64,000 bases of DNA from positions 155,367,565 through 155,431,564 of the forward strand of contig NC_053391.1 in NCBI RefSeq assembly GCF_905171765.1, in the 5' to 3' direction. Below the pieces are notes generated by a model. That model did not search any database, was not told the DNA's origin, and saw only the letters and a list, made by a program, of their open reading frames with translations. The position numbers and the translations under genes are program-made. This document shows, piece by piece, positions 44,240-53,709 of the stretch (position 1 is the first letter of the stretch; every line of letters begins with the position of its first letter). The DNA is from Bufo bufo. Taxonomy: Eukaryota > Chordata > Amphibia > Anura > Bufonidae.

Positions 44240-44361
44240 AAAATACATGCCGAACGACGAACCCGAACTTTTACGAAAAAGTTCGGGTTCGGGTCCGTGT
44301 CACGAACACCCCAAAATTCGGTACGGACCCGAACTATGCTCGAACTGTTCGCTCAACACTA
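44240..44361. promoter_or_regulatory. hAT-A right terminus with CCCGAAC motifs and hairpin
   Basis: Contains repeated ACCCGAAC and GTTCGGGT motifs, including a hairpin where CCCGAACTTTT and AAAAGTTCGGG face each other around ACGA. The motifs mirror those of the left terminus, so they are candidate transposase-binding sites. The outer 15 bases are the terminal inverted repeat. Confidence 0.6.
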
Positions 44362-44369
44362 CCTACAAG

Positions 44370-44868
44370 TCGTGCTGTGCCGCTACAGAGGACACACCTA
44401 ACCGGTGGCAGACGCAACAGTGCCTGCAAGTCAATTACTGCGCTGCAGTCCAGTACAGTAAGACCTAACAAAGATATAACCCTAACTATCTAGCTAATAC
44501 AAGGCCTAGGCTAGTCTCTGTTACTTTAGGCGCCACATAGTATAGTAAAATCGGTAACCAGGTGTACTGACCTGCGTCCGTTCTGGGCCCGAGGATGCCG
44601 CTTACCCGGGATGGCCACCAACCTCTCAGCAACCGTGCGGCCTTGCTTGGTAATAAGGCTTCTGTCCACACACTGTAAATAGTCTTCCTGGGACAATCTA
44701 TCTTACAAAGACCTGGATCCAGTAAGGGGACGACAGCTACTCTCCTTCCTCTGAGTGTCCATTCACTGCCGGACATTCGCAAGACAGGATGGAATCGGAT
44801 TCAGTCTCTCACATCACAATCCTTCCACCATGTCAGATCAGCTCAGACTTCCTGGTTTTCTCTGCTTC
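44370..44868. other. Unidentified insertion in hAT-B, right piece
   Basis: Continuation of 31393-31612 across hAT-A. I recognised no protein motif. A 98-codon minus-strand frame (44486-44782) matches nothing I know. The 74-bp hAT-B repeat resumes right after it with AAAAATGTCTCGTATTG. Confidence 0.45.
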
Positions 44869-45560
44869 AAAAATGTCTCGTATTGTATTGAAATAGGCCA
44901 CTAAACGATATCAGAGCAGTTAGCAGCAAAAGGGACCTGCGTATATATTTATCTTCTTCCACAGATAAAAGCAAATAAAGGCTTTTCAACATAGCACTTG
45001 CACCCCAATAACTAATTGCTGGAATGACAGAGTTATATTATGAGACTATCTGGATCCCCAAGTAATGTTTCCCTGCACTTGTAAATCACTTTAGCATCCT
45101 TAGCATCTGCACATGTCTCTCCCTGCCTGTGAAATGATTCCTCTCACTATCCTTTCCCTGCACTAGTAAATCACTTTTTTCCTTTTTTTTTTTACAATTA
45201 GTTTTTCTTTCACTCTCTCTAGTGCCTGCATGCACGTCTGTCCCTGAACACAGTACGATAGTGAATGGCAGACTCTAAGCTGGCCGCCGTATTTATAGGG
45301 CTATGACATCACTGGGATGGCTGCTGATTGGCTGCATGCATGGCATTATGGGTCATCTCGCCTTCCTAGGGTTCCTTGCCCCATGTCCTCACACGTGTAG
45401 CTGCCATTTTAGCTGCCATTGTAGCCCGCTAGCCGTCATGTTAGGAAAAATTGCAATTTGTTACCACGGAGCGCGAGAAAATTTTCATTTGTTCAGAATA
45501 CTATTTTTCCTGAAATTCGGAACGAATTCGGCTTTGTCAGCTTTGATTCGCTGATCTCTA
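44869..45560. other. hAT-B right end, non-coding
   Basis: It begins with one or two 74-bp-type units (TCGTATTGTATTGAAATAGG), continues with repeated CCCTGCACT(A/T)GTAAATCACTTT phrases, and ends with the hAT-B terminus ATTCGCTGATCTCTA at 45560. This would be the 5' untranslated side of the minus-strand transposase. Confidence 0.65.
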
Positions 45561-45582
45561 GTCATAATGCGTGAAGGAATTA

Positions 45583-45717
45583 ATTAGAGATGGGCAAATC
45601 AATTGTAAACAAATGGGATTTGACTTGAATTTTGTAAGAATCTGAGTCTGAGTTTTTGTGATTTGATTTGTGTGAATTTTGGAGAGAGAGATTAAAAATA
45701 TATATATATATATATAT
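45583..45717. mobile_element. Small hAT-like element, left half, with (TA)n
   Basis: It begins TTAGAGATGGGCAAATCAAT and runs into a TA microsatellite. A matching right half with CAAATTTGCTAACCTCCA lies at about 51537-51700, so the Ngaro-like element probably inserted in the TA run. I could not find a convincing TSD for the outer element. Confidence 0.5.
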
Positions 45718-45826
45718 GTAGTTAAGGCTGCCGTGCAGCCTATATTTGTGGGAGGGGCAGAGGCCACGCCCCTTGGCTATATTAACCCCCACGCAGGTCA
45801 GGGGACGGGACGTGCAGCCAGGTACC

Positions 45827-46340
45827 TGGATCGTCCGGTCACGTCTGGTTCCTGCACGTCCCGCGCCTTCAAGCCTCGATCCGGGTAAGTATTGGATCGG
45901 CTTCTCCTCGTCTCGGTCGCCCAGGTAAGCTATATCTCCGATGCCGGTCTGGTTCTTACCTCGGTGCGGGGGGCGGCTTACGGCGGCGCAAGGCGTCTCC
46001 TCACCACGGGGACGGCGCATCCACGGGGGGGGGGGGGGGGGCTGGGGTCCGGAGCTCCGCTCACCTCCTGGGCCAGGCCGGCTGGCACTGGCAGACCGAG
46101 GGCGGGTGTGTGTGTGTCCGGGGGCGGCCGCCGGTGCCGGTTGCTAGACACGCGTCAGCGCCGCCCCTGGTTACGCCTCTTGGTTGGTCACCGCCGTCGG
46201 CCGGGGGTCATGATGAATGGCAGAGGCGCATGTAGGCCAGCGCGTGCGGTTACTACGCACGTGGCTGGTTTCCATGGGAGCGGGACAACGGTTATTAAGC
46301 CTGCTGCGCTGAGGCATGAGTAATACAGGCTGCAAACGCT
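45827..46340. other. CpG-rich stretch with a 17-G run
   Basis: The base composition is much richer in G, C and CpG than the rest of the window, with a run of 17 G at 46025-46041. It follows repeat A1 directly. It could be the 5' untranslated or promoter region of the Ngaro-like element. The open frames here show no recognisable domain. Confidence 0.5.
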
Positions 46341-47100
46341 GGTTGGGAATATTATGCAATTACGGTAGTTGGGGCTTGACCATTTCCATAAATTGAGTGC
46401 CAGAAGAAGAACGTTGGAGAAATAACCAAGTTAGCAATGCCACCCACACCTCAAGGCAATGCCAGGTTCAAGGTCATTTGTTTTAGGTGCTGCAAATAAC
46501 TGCCGGCACGCCACATAACAGGCCGTGCACGATGGCAGTATAATAACTCATGTAGCCTTGCGGTGTGGAGCAAATATATAGATCTACTGAAATGGGTTAC
46601 TTCTTACGGATCAATTTTGCATAACACAAAGGCCACCACTGAGGGCATGCACTTTGGGGTCTTCATACCTAGGTCTGTGTTGTGGCAACAGCTAACCTTT
46701 AATGTGCAAGAATTGCGGGGTCCTAGCAATTTTTATGGGGAACTATTATGTCTAGGTTTGGCTTGCATAGACAGTAGCTCCAAACGTTTCACTGTCTACC
46801 TTTAGGAGGTGTTGGTGCACCTTTCACATAGATCGCTATTTAATTCCCTGTCTGGGGGTGTCATTTAGGGTTACCCTAATTTAGGTATCTTCTACTTGCC
46901 CTGCTCTGGAGCGGTGTGATGGGCTTTCTGTGCGGGAGCAGCAGTGCCGATGTCTGTTTAATAAAAAAAAAAAAAAGAAAAATATTTAATTTGTTGTACA
47001 TTTACATTGCTGTCATGCATCATCATATTGCAGAGTTTTCGTCTGATCAAGTATCTGACGCTCCATTCCGTTCCAAGGATTCCGTACTTGCAGTAGGTGG
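46341..47100. other. Unassigned body of the Ngaro-like element
   Basis: I could not recognise any domain. An 80-codon plus-strand frame at 46563-46805 has ordinary composition and could be a coding remnant, but no reverse transcriptase or RNase H motif is visible. Confidence 0.3.
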
Positions 47101-47109
47101 TATGTCCTG

Positions 47110-47650
47110 TTATATGGTTATGATATGTGTCACGGGGGTTGGCCGCAGGCACATTTTTCACGTCCCGTATGTTATCCGTGGCATGGCTTTAAAACGTTCA
47201 GGCGCTATTCTGTCGCCCTCCCCGGTGGCACAGGATTCTGCCTGGAACGTCCAGGTTGTCACTTGTCTACTATGATACGTCGGCTTGAAGCGTTCAGGCA
47301 TCATGGCGTCCGCCACTCCGGTGGCATGTAGTCCTGCCCGGAACTCCAGGTTGTCGCTTTGTTTATTGTGGTACGTCTGCTTGAAGCATTCAGGCGTTGT
47401 GGCGTCCGCCGCGTCAGTGGCATGTGGTCCTACCTGAAACTCCAGGTTGTCATTTTTTCCTTATTGTGGTATGTCTGCCTAAAACGTACAGGCAATGTTA
47501 CGTCCGCCAGTTCGTGGCACGATGTCCTGCCTGGATGTCCAAGGGGTCTTGTTATCTCATGTGGTACGTCCGGTTAAAGCGTTTAAGCATTTTATTGGTC
47601 ACTCCGGTGACAGGTGGTTCTGCCTGGTACGTCCAGGTTGTCATGTCAAA
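47110..47650. repeat. About 100-bp tandem repeat, five diverged units
   Basis: Each unit has a phrase like TGGTACGTC...GCTTGAAGCGTTCAGGC, then GTCCGCC and CCGGTGGCA, then TCCTGCCTGGA...GTCCAGGTTGTC. The units are clearly related but diverged. It lies in the body of the Ngaro-like element. Confidence 0.75.
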
Positions 47651-48589
47651 AAAAAAAAAAAAGTGGTCAGGATTGTTACCTTCAAGCTACAGCGTGTGTC
47701 TGCTTTTACATTTTGTCCTATACGCCATTCACTTCTAGAGCAGCGGTCGCGGTTGCATTATATTAATACTCTGTTCCCTTTCAGCTTGCATTTATACAGC
47801 TGCGTTATACCATGCTCCTCATGCTCATACTCAGAGCTGTGCCCATACCATGTTTTAGGCACCTCTCACATCCAGAGCTACAGTTACCCACTTGTTCTTG
47901 CATCATGTGTTCTACTCTGCTTCCACTTTAAGCTGCATTTCTTTCCTTTCTACATCAGGGTTACTCAGTATTCTTGCTAGGGCTATCAGCGCACCGCTCT
48001 AAGTCTGCTCTTCCGTTAAAACATAGCTGCTTCTTCAGGCTTGAGTTTCGTTCCTCGGTGGTGGGTCACGCAGACTGATCTCCTTTACTTCTGGTTCACA
48101 TTTACGCAGTTGGATCTCCCGCCCCAGTTAACCAAGTAGCTCCCTAGCGGACAGTGGGCCGATAGGAGTGAGTTCCTACTATGTTTCACAGTTGTTCATG
48201 TGTTTGTCACGACTAGGGGCTTTTCTTAGCTAATTGCAAATGCCTCTGGCTCTGGTTTTCTCCCATCTGTTTCAATTTCACGGTTGGTTAATGTTTCATT
48301 CATGCAAGTGGTTCGGATCACTAATGTCTATGCTTGCCTTTAGGTCGGGCTCACGTTTAATTACTTGTCACGGTAAGGTCTTCCGGGTCGATTCCTTGGC
48401 TTCGGGGAGCCTCAGGGCTTCGGGGGCCCGGTGTTCGTTCTTCATGTTGTTCGGTGGGGGGCAATATGGTTGTAGGCTGGTTAGCATCCTAGGTCATTGT
48501 CGGAGAGGATCATGGTTATGCGAATCCCCAAGTCATACTGGTACGGCATAGTGGTTGTTAATTAATTAAGAGGGAAATTAAGCCGCCAT

Positions 48590-49780
48590 ATGACTTTGCC
48601 ATTAGGGTCTCTCACGCATGGCTTAGCCATTTGAGTCTCTCACGCATGGCTTCTCCCTTTTAGTGTTACATATAACTCCGCCATTAGAGTCTCTCACGCA
48701 TGGCTTGCCATTAGAGTCTCTCACGCATGGCTTCCCCTTTTTAGTGTCACGTATGACTCCGCCATTTGAATCTCACGTATGGCTTCTCCCTTTAGTGTTA
48801 CACATGACTCCGCCATTAGAGTCTCTCACGCATGGCTTGCCATTAGAGTCTCTCACGTATGGCTTCCCCCTTTTAGTGTTACATATGACTCCGCCATTAG
48901 GGTCTCTCACGCATGGCTTAGCCATTTGAGTCCCTCACGCATGGCTTTCCCCTTTTAGTGTTACATATAACTCCGCCATTAGAGTCTCTCACGTATGGCT
49001 TCTCCCTTTAAGGGTACATATGCCTCCGCCATTAGAGTCTCTCTCGTGTGGCTTTTCCTTTTAAGTGTTACACATGACTCCGCCATTAGAGTCTCTCACG
49101 CATGGCTTTGCCATTTGAGGCTCTCACGTATGGTTACCCCCTTCAGTGTCACATAGGACTCCGCCGTTGGAGTCTCACGCATGCCTTCTCCGTTTTAGTC
49201 TTCGCGTATGACTCTGCCATTAGTCTCTCATGCATGGCTTCTCCATTCTAGTGTTGCACATATGACTCTGCCTTTAGTCTCTCACGCACGGCTTCTCCCC
49301 GGTTGGTGTTACACATATGAATTCACCATTAGTCTCACGTAGGGCTTCTCCCTTTTAGGGTTATACATGTCTCTGCCTTTAGAGTCTCTCATGCATGGCT
49401 TCTCCATTTAGTCTACACGTAGGTCTCCGCCATTAGTCTTCCACGCATGGCTTCTTCGTTTTAGTGTTACACATATGTCTCCGCCATTAGTCTCTCACGC
49501 ATGGCTTCTCCGTTTTAGGGTTGCACATGTCTCTGCCATTAGAGTCTTTCACGCATGGCTTCTCCATTTAGTCTTACACGTATGACTCCGCCGTTAGTCT
49601 CCCACGCATGGCTTCATTTTAGTGTTACAAATATGTCTCCACCATTAGTGTCCCACGCATGGCTTCTCCGTGTTAGTTTTACACATATGACTCCGCCATT
49701 AGTCTCTCACACTTGGCTTCCCCCTTTTAGGGTTACACATGTGTTTTGCCATTAGAGTCTCTCACGTATGGCTTCTCAAA
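48590..49780. repeat. 54-bp minisatellite, about 20 units
   Basis: The unit approximates GACTCCGCCATTAGAGTCTC followed by TCACGCATGGCTTCTCCCTT and TTAGTGTTACACAT. Units vary in length by dropping or doubling the CTCTCACGCATGGCTT part. Plus-strand frames of repeated TPPLESLTHG type arise from it and are not taken as genes. Confidence 0.9.
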
Positions 49781-51000
49781 AAAAAAAAATAAATAATTAC
49801 ACACACAACGCCAGTCGAGGCCGGCTGCGTGGTCCCGTAACAAGTAAGTTCCATGTCTTTTCTGTCCTCAGTTCCGCTCGCATGGCTCGGTCATCTGTGG
49901 CTCGCAATACAATTTCCACGGGTGGCTCACACGTGTGGCTTGTGCCATTAGAGTCCCACTCTCGTTATTGTTTTCTCTGACTCTTTTATTTTCTAGGTGG
50001 TTGGGTTTCATTGTTTTCTTTGTAAGCAGTCATTCCAAGCCTGCCTTTGCGGACATCATCTTCTCCCAGGCATGCTTACTTCATCTACAAACTCGGGCTG
50101 AGGATGTTGGTGTCCGGCCTAAGTCCTGGGTATCGGTCCATCTTCCAGTAGGAGGTACAGTAATAAGGCGCAAGTTTACGAAGTCTGTCGTGTCACCTGA
50201 CGCGACAAGTCCTATCACGACTACAGGCGCAGCATACATAGTTTATCACGACCTTAAGCATTTTCTGTCACAACTGCAGGTATTGGGGTACGTCCTATCC
50301 TTAGTACAGGCACATTAGCTCATTAATCGTAATAGCCATATATTTCTGTGGATGGTTCCCCAGGCCTGGTGGGTTTACACTTCACTGAGTTTGCTACTTC
50401 GGTAGGACAACAGGCACCATGTTCTGACTTCTTTGGCCCTTATTAGTAAGTGGGGCCTGGGGAATAAGTAGAGGTAAGTATGGCCACCAGGAACAGTTGG
50501 TGCCCGATCGGGGCCCTTGGTGGATGGTTGGGGTTCATCTGGGCCGGGGGTCGTGGGCGGCGGCCCTCTGGCTGTTGCGGGGTTGTGGCTCCCGCGGTGC
50601 CCGGACAGCCTGCAGGTATCTGCCTGCAGCAGGGCGTGGTGGGGGTTGTGGTTGCGGCAGCTGAGGGGCCGCGGTTTGGGATGCCTGATCTAGGCACTTC
50701 CAACCGTTTCACCATTGTTTGTTTCAGTCTGCAGCTCTCAGGATTCAGACCTTCTCGTATATGGTCATCTGTTAGTCAACATAGGAGTAAATCGTTCCTG
50801 GTTCCAGACACTCTTTCAATTGCAGCAGCATTTAACCAGCTCCAAGAACGGTGTGGCGGTACACATGACAAGGAGGTAAGGTAGATGGAAGTCACTGTGA
50901 TATAAGACGGTATATCCCGCACCTCCATCGTGAAGGGTCTTTTCGTTCACAACGGGTGTCGTAACGGTAGGTGTATATTTACTCTAAACAGGGTCTGCTC
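49781..51000 (+). other. Ngaro-like element body before the recombinase remnant
   Basis: Mixed sequence with some longer plus-strand frames (49935-50318, 50480-50884) in which I could not identify a domain. By position it would hold reverse transcriptase to recombinase coding sequence, but if so it is too decayed to read. Confidence 0.3.
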
Positions 51001-51135
51001 CACTCATTTCATTTTGAGGCGGTGTCTAAGCACCAGGTGCCTCCTCAGGTTATCAGGGGCATGGGACGTTGGAGGTAGTCGTGTTCTCCAGATATGGTCC
51101 AAATCCTACGATCAGAGATCCGTGATGCTTTCTGT
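51001..51135 (+). pseudogene. Tyrosine recombinase C-terminal remnant
   Basis: The plus strand reads HSFHFEAVSKHQVPP, then QVIRGMGRWR, a stop, and SCSPDMVQ. This has the form of the HxxR box of tyrosine recombinases in eukaryotic retroelements (HSFR followed by a GxW motif about 20 residues on). The Arg of HxxR is replaced by His and a stop follows GRWR. The catalytic Tyr is not seen. It lies 58 bases before repeat B1, where the recombinase should end in an Ngaro-type element. Confidence 0.6.
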
Positions 51136-51536
51136 TCACTTGCCCTGTACGGTACGTGAATGTTTGATGGCATGGTTGGGTCTCCTTTTTGGCCCCTTTT
51201 AGGCCTATCCTCGCTACGGGCTCCCGGCATTTCCCAGCCTGAGGTTAGCTCTAGTTCCTACGTCCAGGGGCCGTCGCCCTGACCACAAGTAGTTAAGGCT
51301 GCCGTGCAGCCTGTATTTGTGGGAGGGGCAGAGGCCATGCCCCTTGGCTATATTAACCCCCACGCAGGTCAGGGGACGGGACGTGCAGCCAGGTACCCCT
51401 CCCTCCCTTCCCTTTTCTTAGCTCTTCCTTAAGGATAGGCCCCCTTTTAGGCCTATCCTCGCTACGGGCTCCCGGCATTTCCCAGCCTGAGGTTAGCTCT
51501 AGTTCCTACGTCCAGGGGCCGTCGCCCTGACCACAA

Positions 51537-52396
51537 ATATATATATATATATATATATTTGAGTCTTCGGAAACCTCAAAGTGTCATACACACAGGCCAA
51601 TTGGAGCACTTTTGATTCAAGTAGAATTCATTCGTAGCTGAATTGAGCAACCATTTTGGCTGAATCAAACCAAAATCAAATTTGCTAACCTCCAGTAATA
51701 TGACTTTTCATGGCACCGTATAATATTATGTCAGTGCATGTGTTTTTGTTTTTTTTTTGAGGTGGAAAAATACTTCATAATATATCTGTACTGTATGAAC
51801 ATATACTAATTGTCAAATTTTATTTGAGCCTTGTTTCTTGTGTTATGCACATAAATAAACATGGTTTGTAAGGCTGAAAAAAGACATCCATCAAGATCAG
51901 CCAGTTCTGTGTTATTCAAATTTGTCATCTTTCACTTAGTATTCTGGGCACAATTACAGTGTACTCTAATAAATTAAAAAAACTTGGCTCTACTTTTGGT
52001 ATCTGAAAGGTCTACAAGTTTTCTAGTCAATAGAGCTTGCAAGGACATGTGCTATTAGTTACTACGGTAACATGACACAACCAGCATGTTTACGTCCTTT
52101 GCAAGGCCGAGAAGCTTTATAAAATTTAATGTAAAATGTCACATTAACCTACTTGGATTCTCTTTAACGAACAATAAGTGATTGGATAACATTTTATGAT
52201 TACTTCTTAACCCCTTCAAAACTATGTATATTTTAACATCCTGATGCCCAAAAAAGATTTTTTTTTGTTTTTTTTCTTTGCAATATCTTCAATTTATCGA
52301 GACATAGGTTGTTTTGCCCTAATGGACATGTGCTCATATTAATATTTTTTATTATTAAAGGGGTTCTCCAGGAGTTACTTATTGATAGGTCATCAG
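51537..52396. other. Right half of small hAT-like element, then unassigned AT-rich DNA
   Basis: It starts with a TA microsatellite and ends the small element near 51695 (TTTGCTAACCTCCA). From there to 52396 I saw no gene or repeat structure. Confidence 0.4.
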
Positions 52397-53106
52397 TAGA
52401 GATGAGCGAATTTCTCAAAAATTTGATTAGGTCGGTTCGCCAATCTTCTGAAAAGATTTGATTCAATCCAAATTTATTTGTGGAGAATCGCGTTGAAAAC
52501 AGCTATTTCCTGGCTGAGTAGAGACTGTATAGTGATGTTAGAACACTGTGCCTTGCAGTCTGCTGTGGTAGTGAAACAATATTGTGAGTCAGTATGACAT
52601 GCAGATTACAGGCGTTGCTCTTAGAATCACTGCACACTTCACTTATTTGGGCAGTTATGGGGCCAAAACTGACCAAATAACTCAAGTGTGAACTTACAGG
52701 TCAATGTTAGCGTCAAGAAGAAGCGCACTCCTTTTACATCGCCATCAGCTGATTCCACATAGATGTCTACAGAACCTGTTCTATTAAACGCTTATAAAAG
52801 TAGAGCCCCCCCCCCCCCCCCGGCAGAGTGGAGTGGGTGTCAGCAGTAAGTTTGTCTTGAGGTTACTGATTATTTTGCCCTTACTCTGATCCGTCAGAAA
52901 AATAACCCCCAAAAACAAATCCTGTCTGTTGAGCATATGTCTTCACTCGGTCGGCATTTGGTCAGTAATCCATCAGTATTGCTAAAGCCCCAAAAAAAAC
53001 AGGAGTGAATCCAAAACGGGGATGACACGTGAATGGAGTATTTTCATGTCTTCAGTGTTTTGTACCCACTCCTGCTTTTGGCTACCAAATCATAAGCCAA
53101 TTCTGA
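52397..53106. mobile_element. hAT-B terminal fragment
   Basis: It begins TAGAGATGAGCGAATTTCTC and follows the hAT-B left end (17572-18129 and 19109-19205) to CATAAGCCAATTCTGA, including AAACAGGAGTGAATCC, where duplication copy 1 has its extra segment. It contains a run of 18 C at about 52806-52823. It is cut off at 53106 with no right terminus, so it is a truncated or solo end. Confidence 0.8.
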
Positions 53107-53705
53107 GAATCAAGCGTAAGACAGCTCTCACCTGCTACACAACACCCTCTGGGCACGGACACCGCACCTGGATGCGGGAATGAATAGAATCCAGTAGAAA
53201 AAAGAAGAAGTCCAGCTCAGCTCGGGTGCAAATAGGTGACTCTTTTATTCCAGCGGTTTTAAAATTTCCATACAACAAGGTGTATGCAGTGACGCGTTTC
53301 AGACCTCTACAAAATAAGGATCCTTCTTCATGACAAGCACAAAAATGCAATGGGAGCCCCCTCTGATAAATACCTGTCCAATCGCAGACTGATGAATATC
53401 ACCTGGGAGAGGGAGGTATCAGAGGGAGGTCCCGCAATGTCCTCAGTGAAAAGATACAGAGTATGGCTTAGTGATTAAAATAATAGTAGGGAGTAATGTG
53501 TTCATGGATATTTTAGCAAGTGAATATAAATATCAATACAGGTACAAAAACAAGAACGTAGACAGAAAAAAGTACAGAGGGCAGAAAATAATAATAATAA
53601 TAATAATAATAACGGCACATTCAGTATTGCAAAATAAAGTTATGGCGTTTGTTAAGACCTTCTGGTTGGCGGGATCCCAGTTGGAATATCCAGAAGGCCT
53701 CTCTA
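53107..53705 (-). pseudogene. Penelope-like element, 3' part: C-terminus and 3' flank
   Basis: On the minus strand, 53705 down to about 53640 reads REAFWIFQLGSRQPEGLNKR, the conserved end of the Penelope-like GIY-YIG endonuclease region. Its continuation to the N-terminal side is at 56876, beyond the inserted TTAA element. Downstream are an (AAT)n microsatellite (about 53588-53612) and non-coding sequence that includes a hammerhead-like motif at about 53281-53340. The upstream reverse transcriptase is not in the window. Confidence 0.75.
53281..53340 (-). ncRNA. Degraded hammerhead-like motif in the Penelope-like 3' flank
   Basis: The minus strand reads GTCATGAAGAAGGATCC, then about 12 bases, then GAGGTCTGAAACGCGTCACTG. 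The GAAAC-GCGTC part fits a minimal hammerhead stem III and cleavage site exactly. The other core strand differs at two positions (GTCATGA against CTGATGA) and stem II is weak, so it is probably inactive. Confidence 0.5.
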
Positions 53706-53709
53706 TTAA

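Larger units (their letters stand above)
31613..44361 (-). mobile_element. Complete hAT-A transposon, 12749 bp
   Basis: Termini TAGAGTTGAGCGAAC and GTTCGCTCAACACTA are inverted repeats with one mismatch in 15. The 8-bp TSD CCTACAAG is perfect (31605-31612 and 44362-44369). From left to right: terminus with TTCGGG-type motifs, a 93-bp minisatellite, a minus-strand 1125-codon transposase, an array of 227-bp satellite units, a non-coding region, and a terminus with CCCGAAC motifs. About 63% of the element is tandem repeat. The intact frame and perfect TSD point to recent insertion. It sits inside hAT-B. Confidence 0.95.
26031..45560 (-). mobile_element. hAT-B element with nested hAT-A
   Basis: Left terminus TAGAGATGAGCGAAT at 26031. 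Right terminus ATTCGCTGATCTCTA ends at 45560. They are inverted repeats with one mismatch over 15 bases. The 8-bp flanks GTATTAAT (26023-26030) and GTCATAAT (45561-45568) match at six of eight positions, as expected for an old TSD. Without the 12749-bp hAT-A and its TSD, the length is about 6.8 kb. From right to left it holds 74-bp subterminal repeats, a decayed transposase, a minisatellite and the left terminal region. A further insertion of unknown type lies at 31393-31612 and 44362-44868. Confidence 0.78.
45718..51536 (+). mobile_element. Ngaro-like tyrosine-recombinase retroelement with split direct repeats, decayed
   Basis: Repeat A1 (45718-45826, starting GTAGTTAAGGCTGCCGTGCA) recurs as A2 at 51289-51397 with two visible differences. 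Repeat B1 (51193-51288, starting CCCCTTTTAGGCCTATCC) recurs as B2 at 51441-51536. The order A1 - body - B1 - A2 - B2 is the split direct repeat layout known for Ngaro-type elements and is unlike LTR, DIRS inverted or Penelope layouts. A recombinase C-terminal remnant lies just before B1, as expected. The rest of the body is tandem repeats and unrecognised sequence, so this copy is either very decayed or a non-autonomous derivative. A 43-bp spacer separates A2 from B2. Confidence 0.75.

Noticed and set aside
44209..44493. Short frames over the hAT-A right end that recur at 61461-61742
   Set aside because: They recur because the terminal DNA is shared. They read through the terminal inverted repeat into unrelated flanks.
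45892..46323. CpG-rich 143-codon frame as a host gene exon with a CpG island
   Set aside because: It sits inside the split-repeat element, has no domain, and open frames on both strands are expected from the base composition.
50480..50884. 134-codon plus-strand frame as a gene
   Set aside because: There is an equally open antisense frame (50443-50715) and no recognisable motif. By position it is decayed element sequence.
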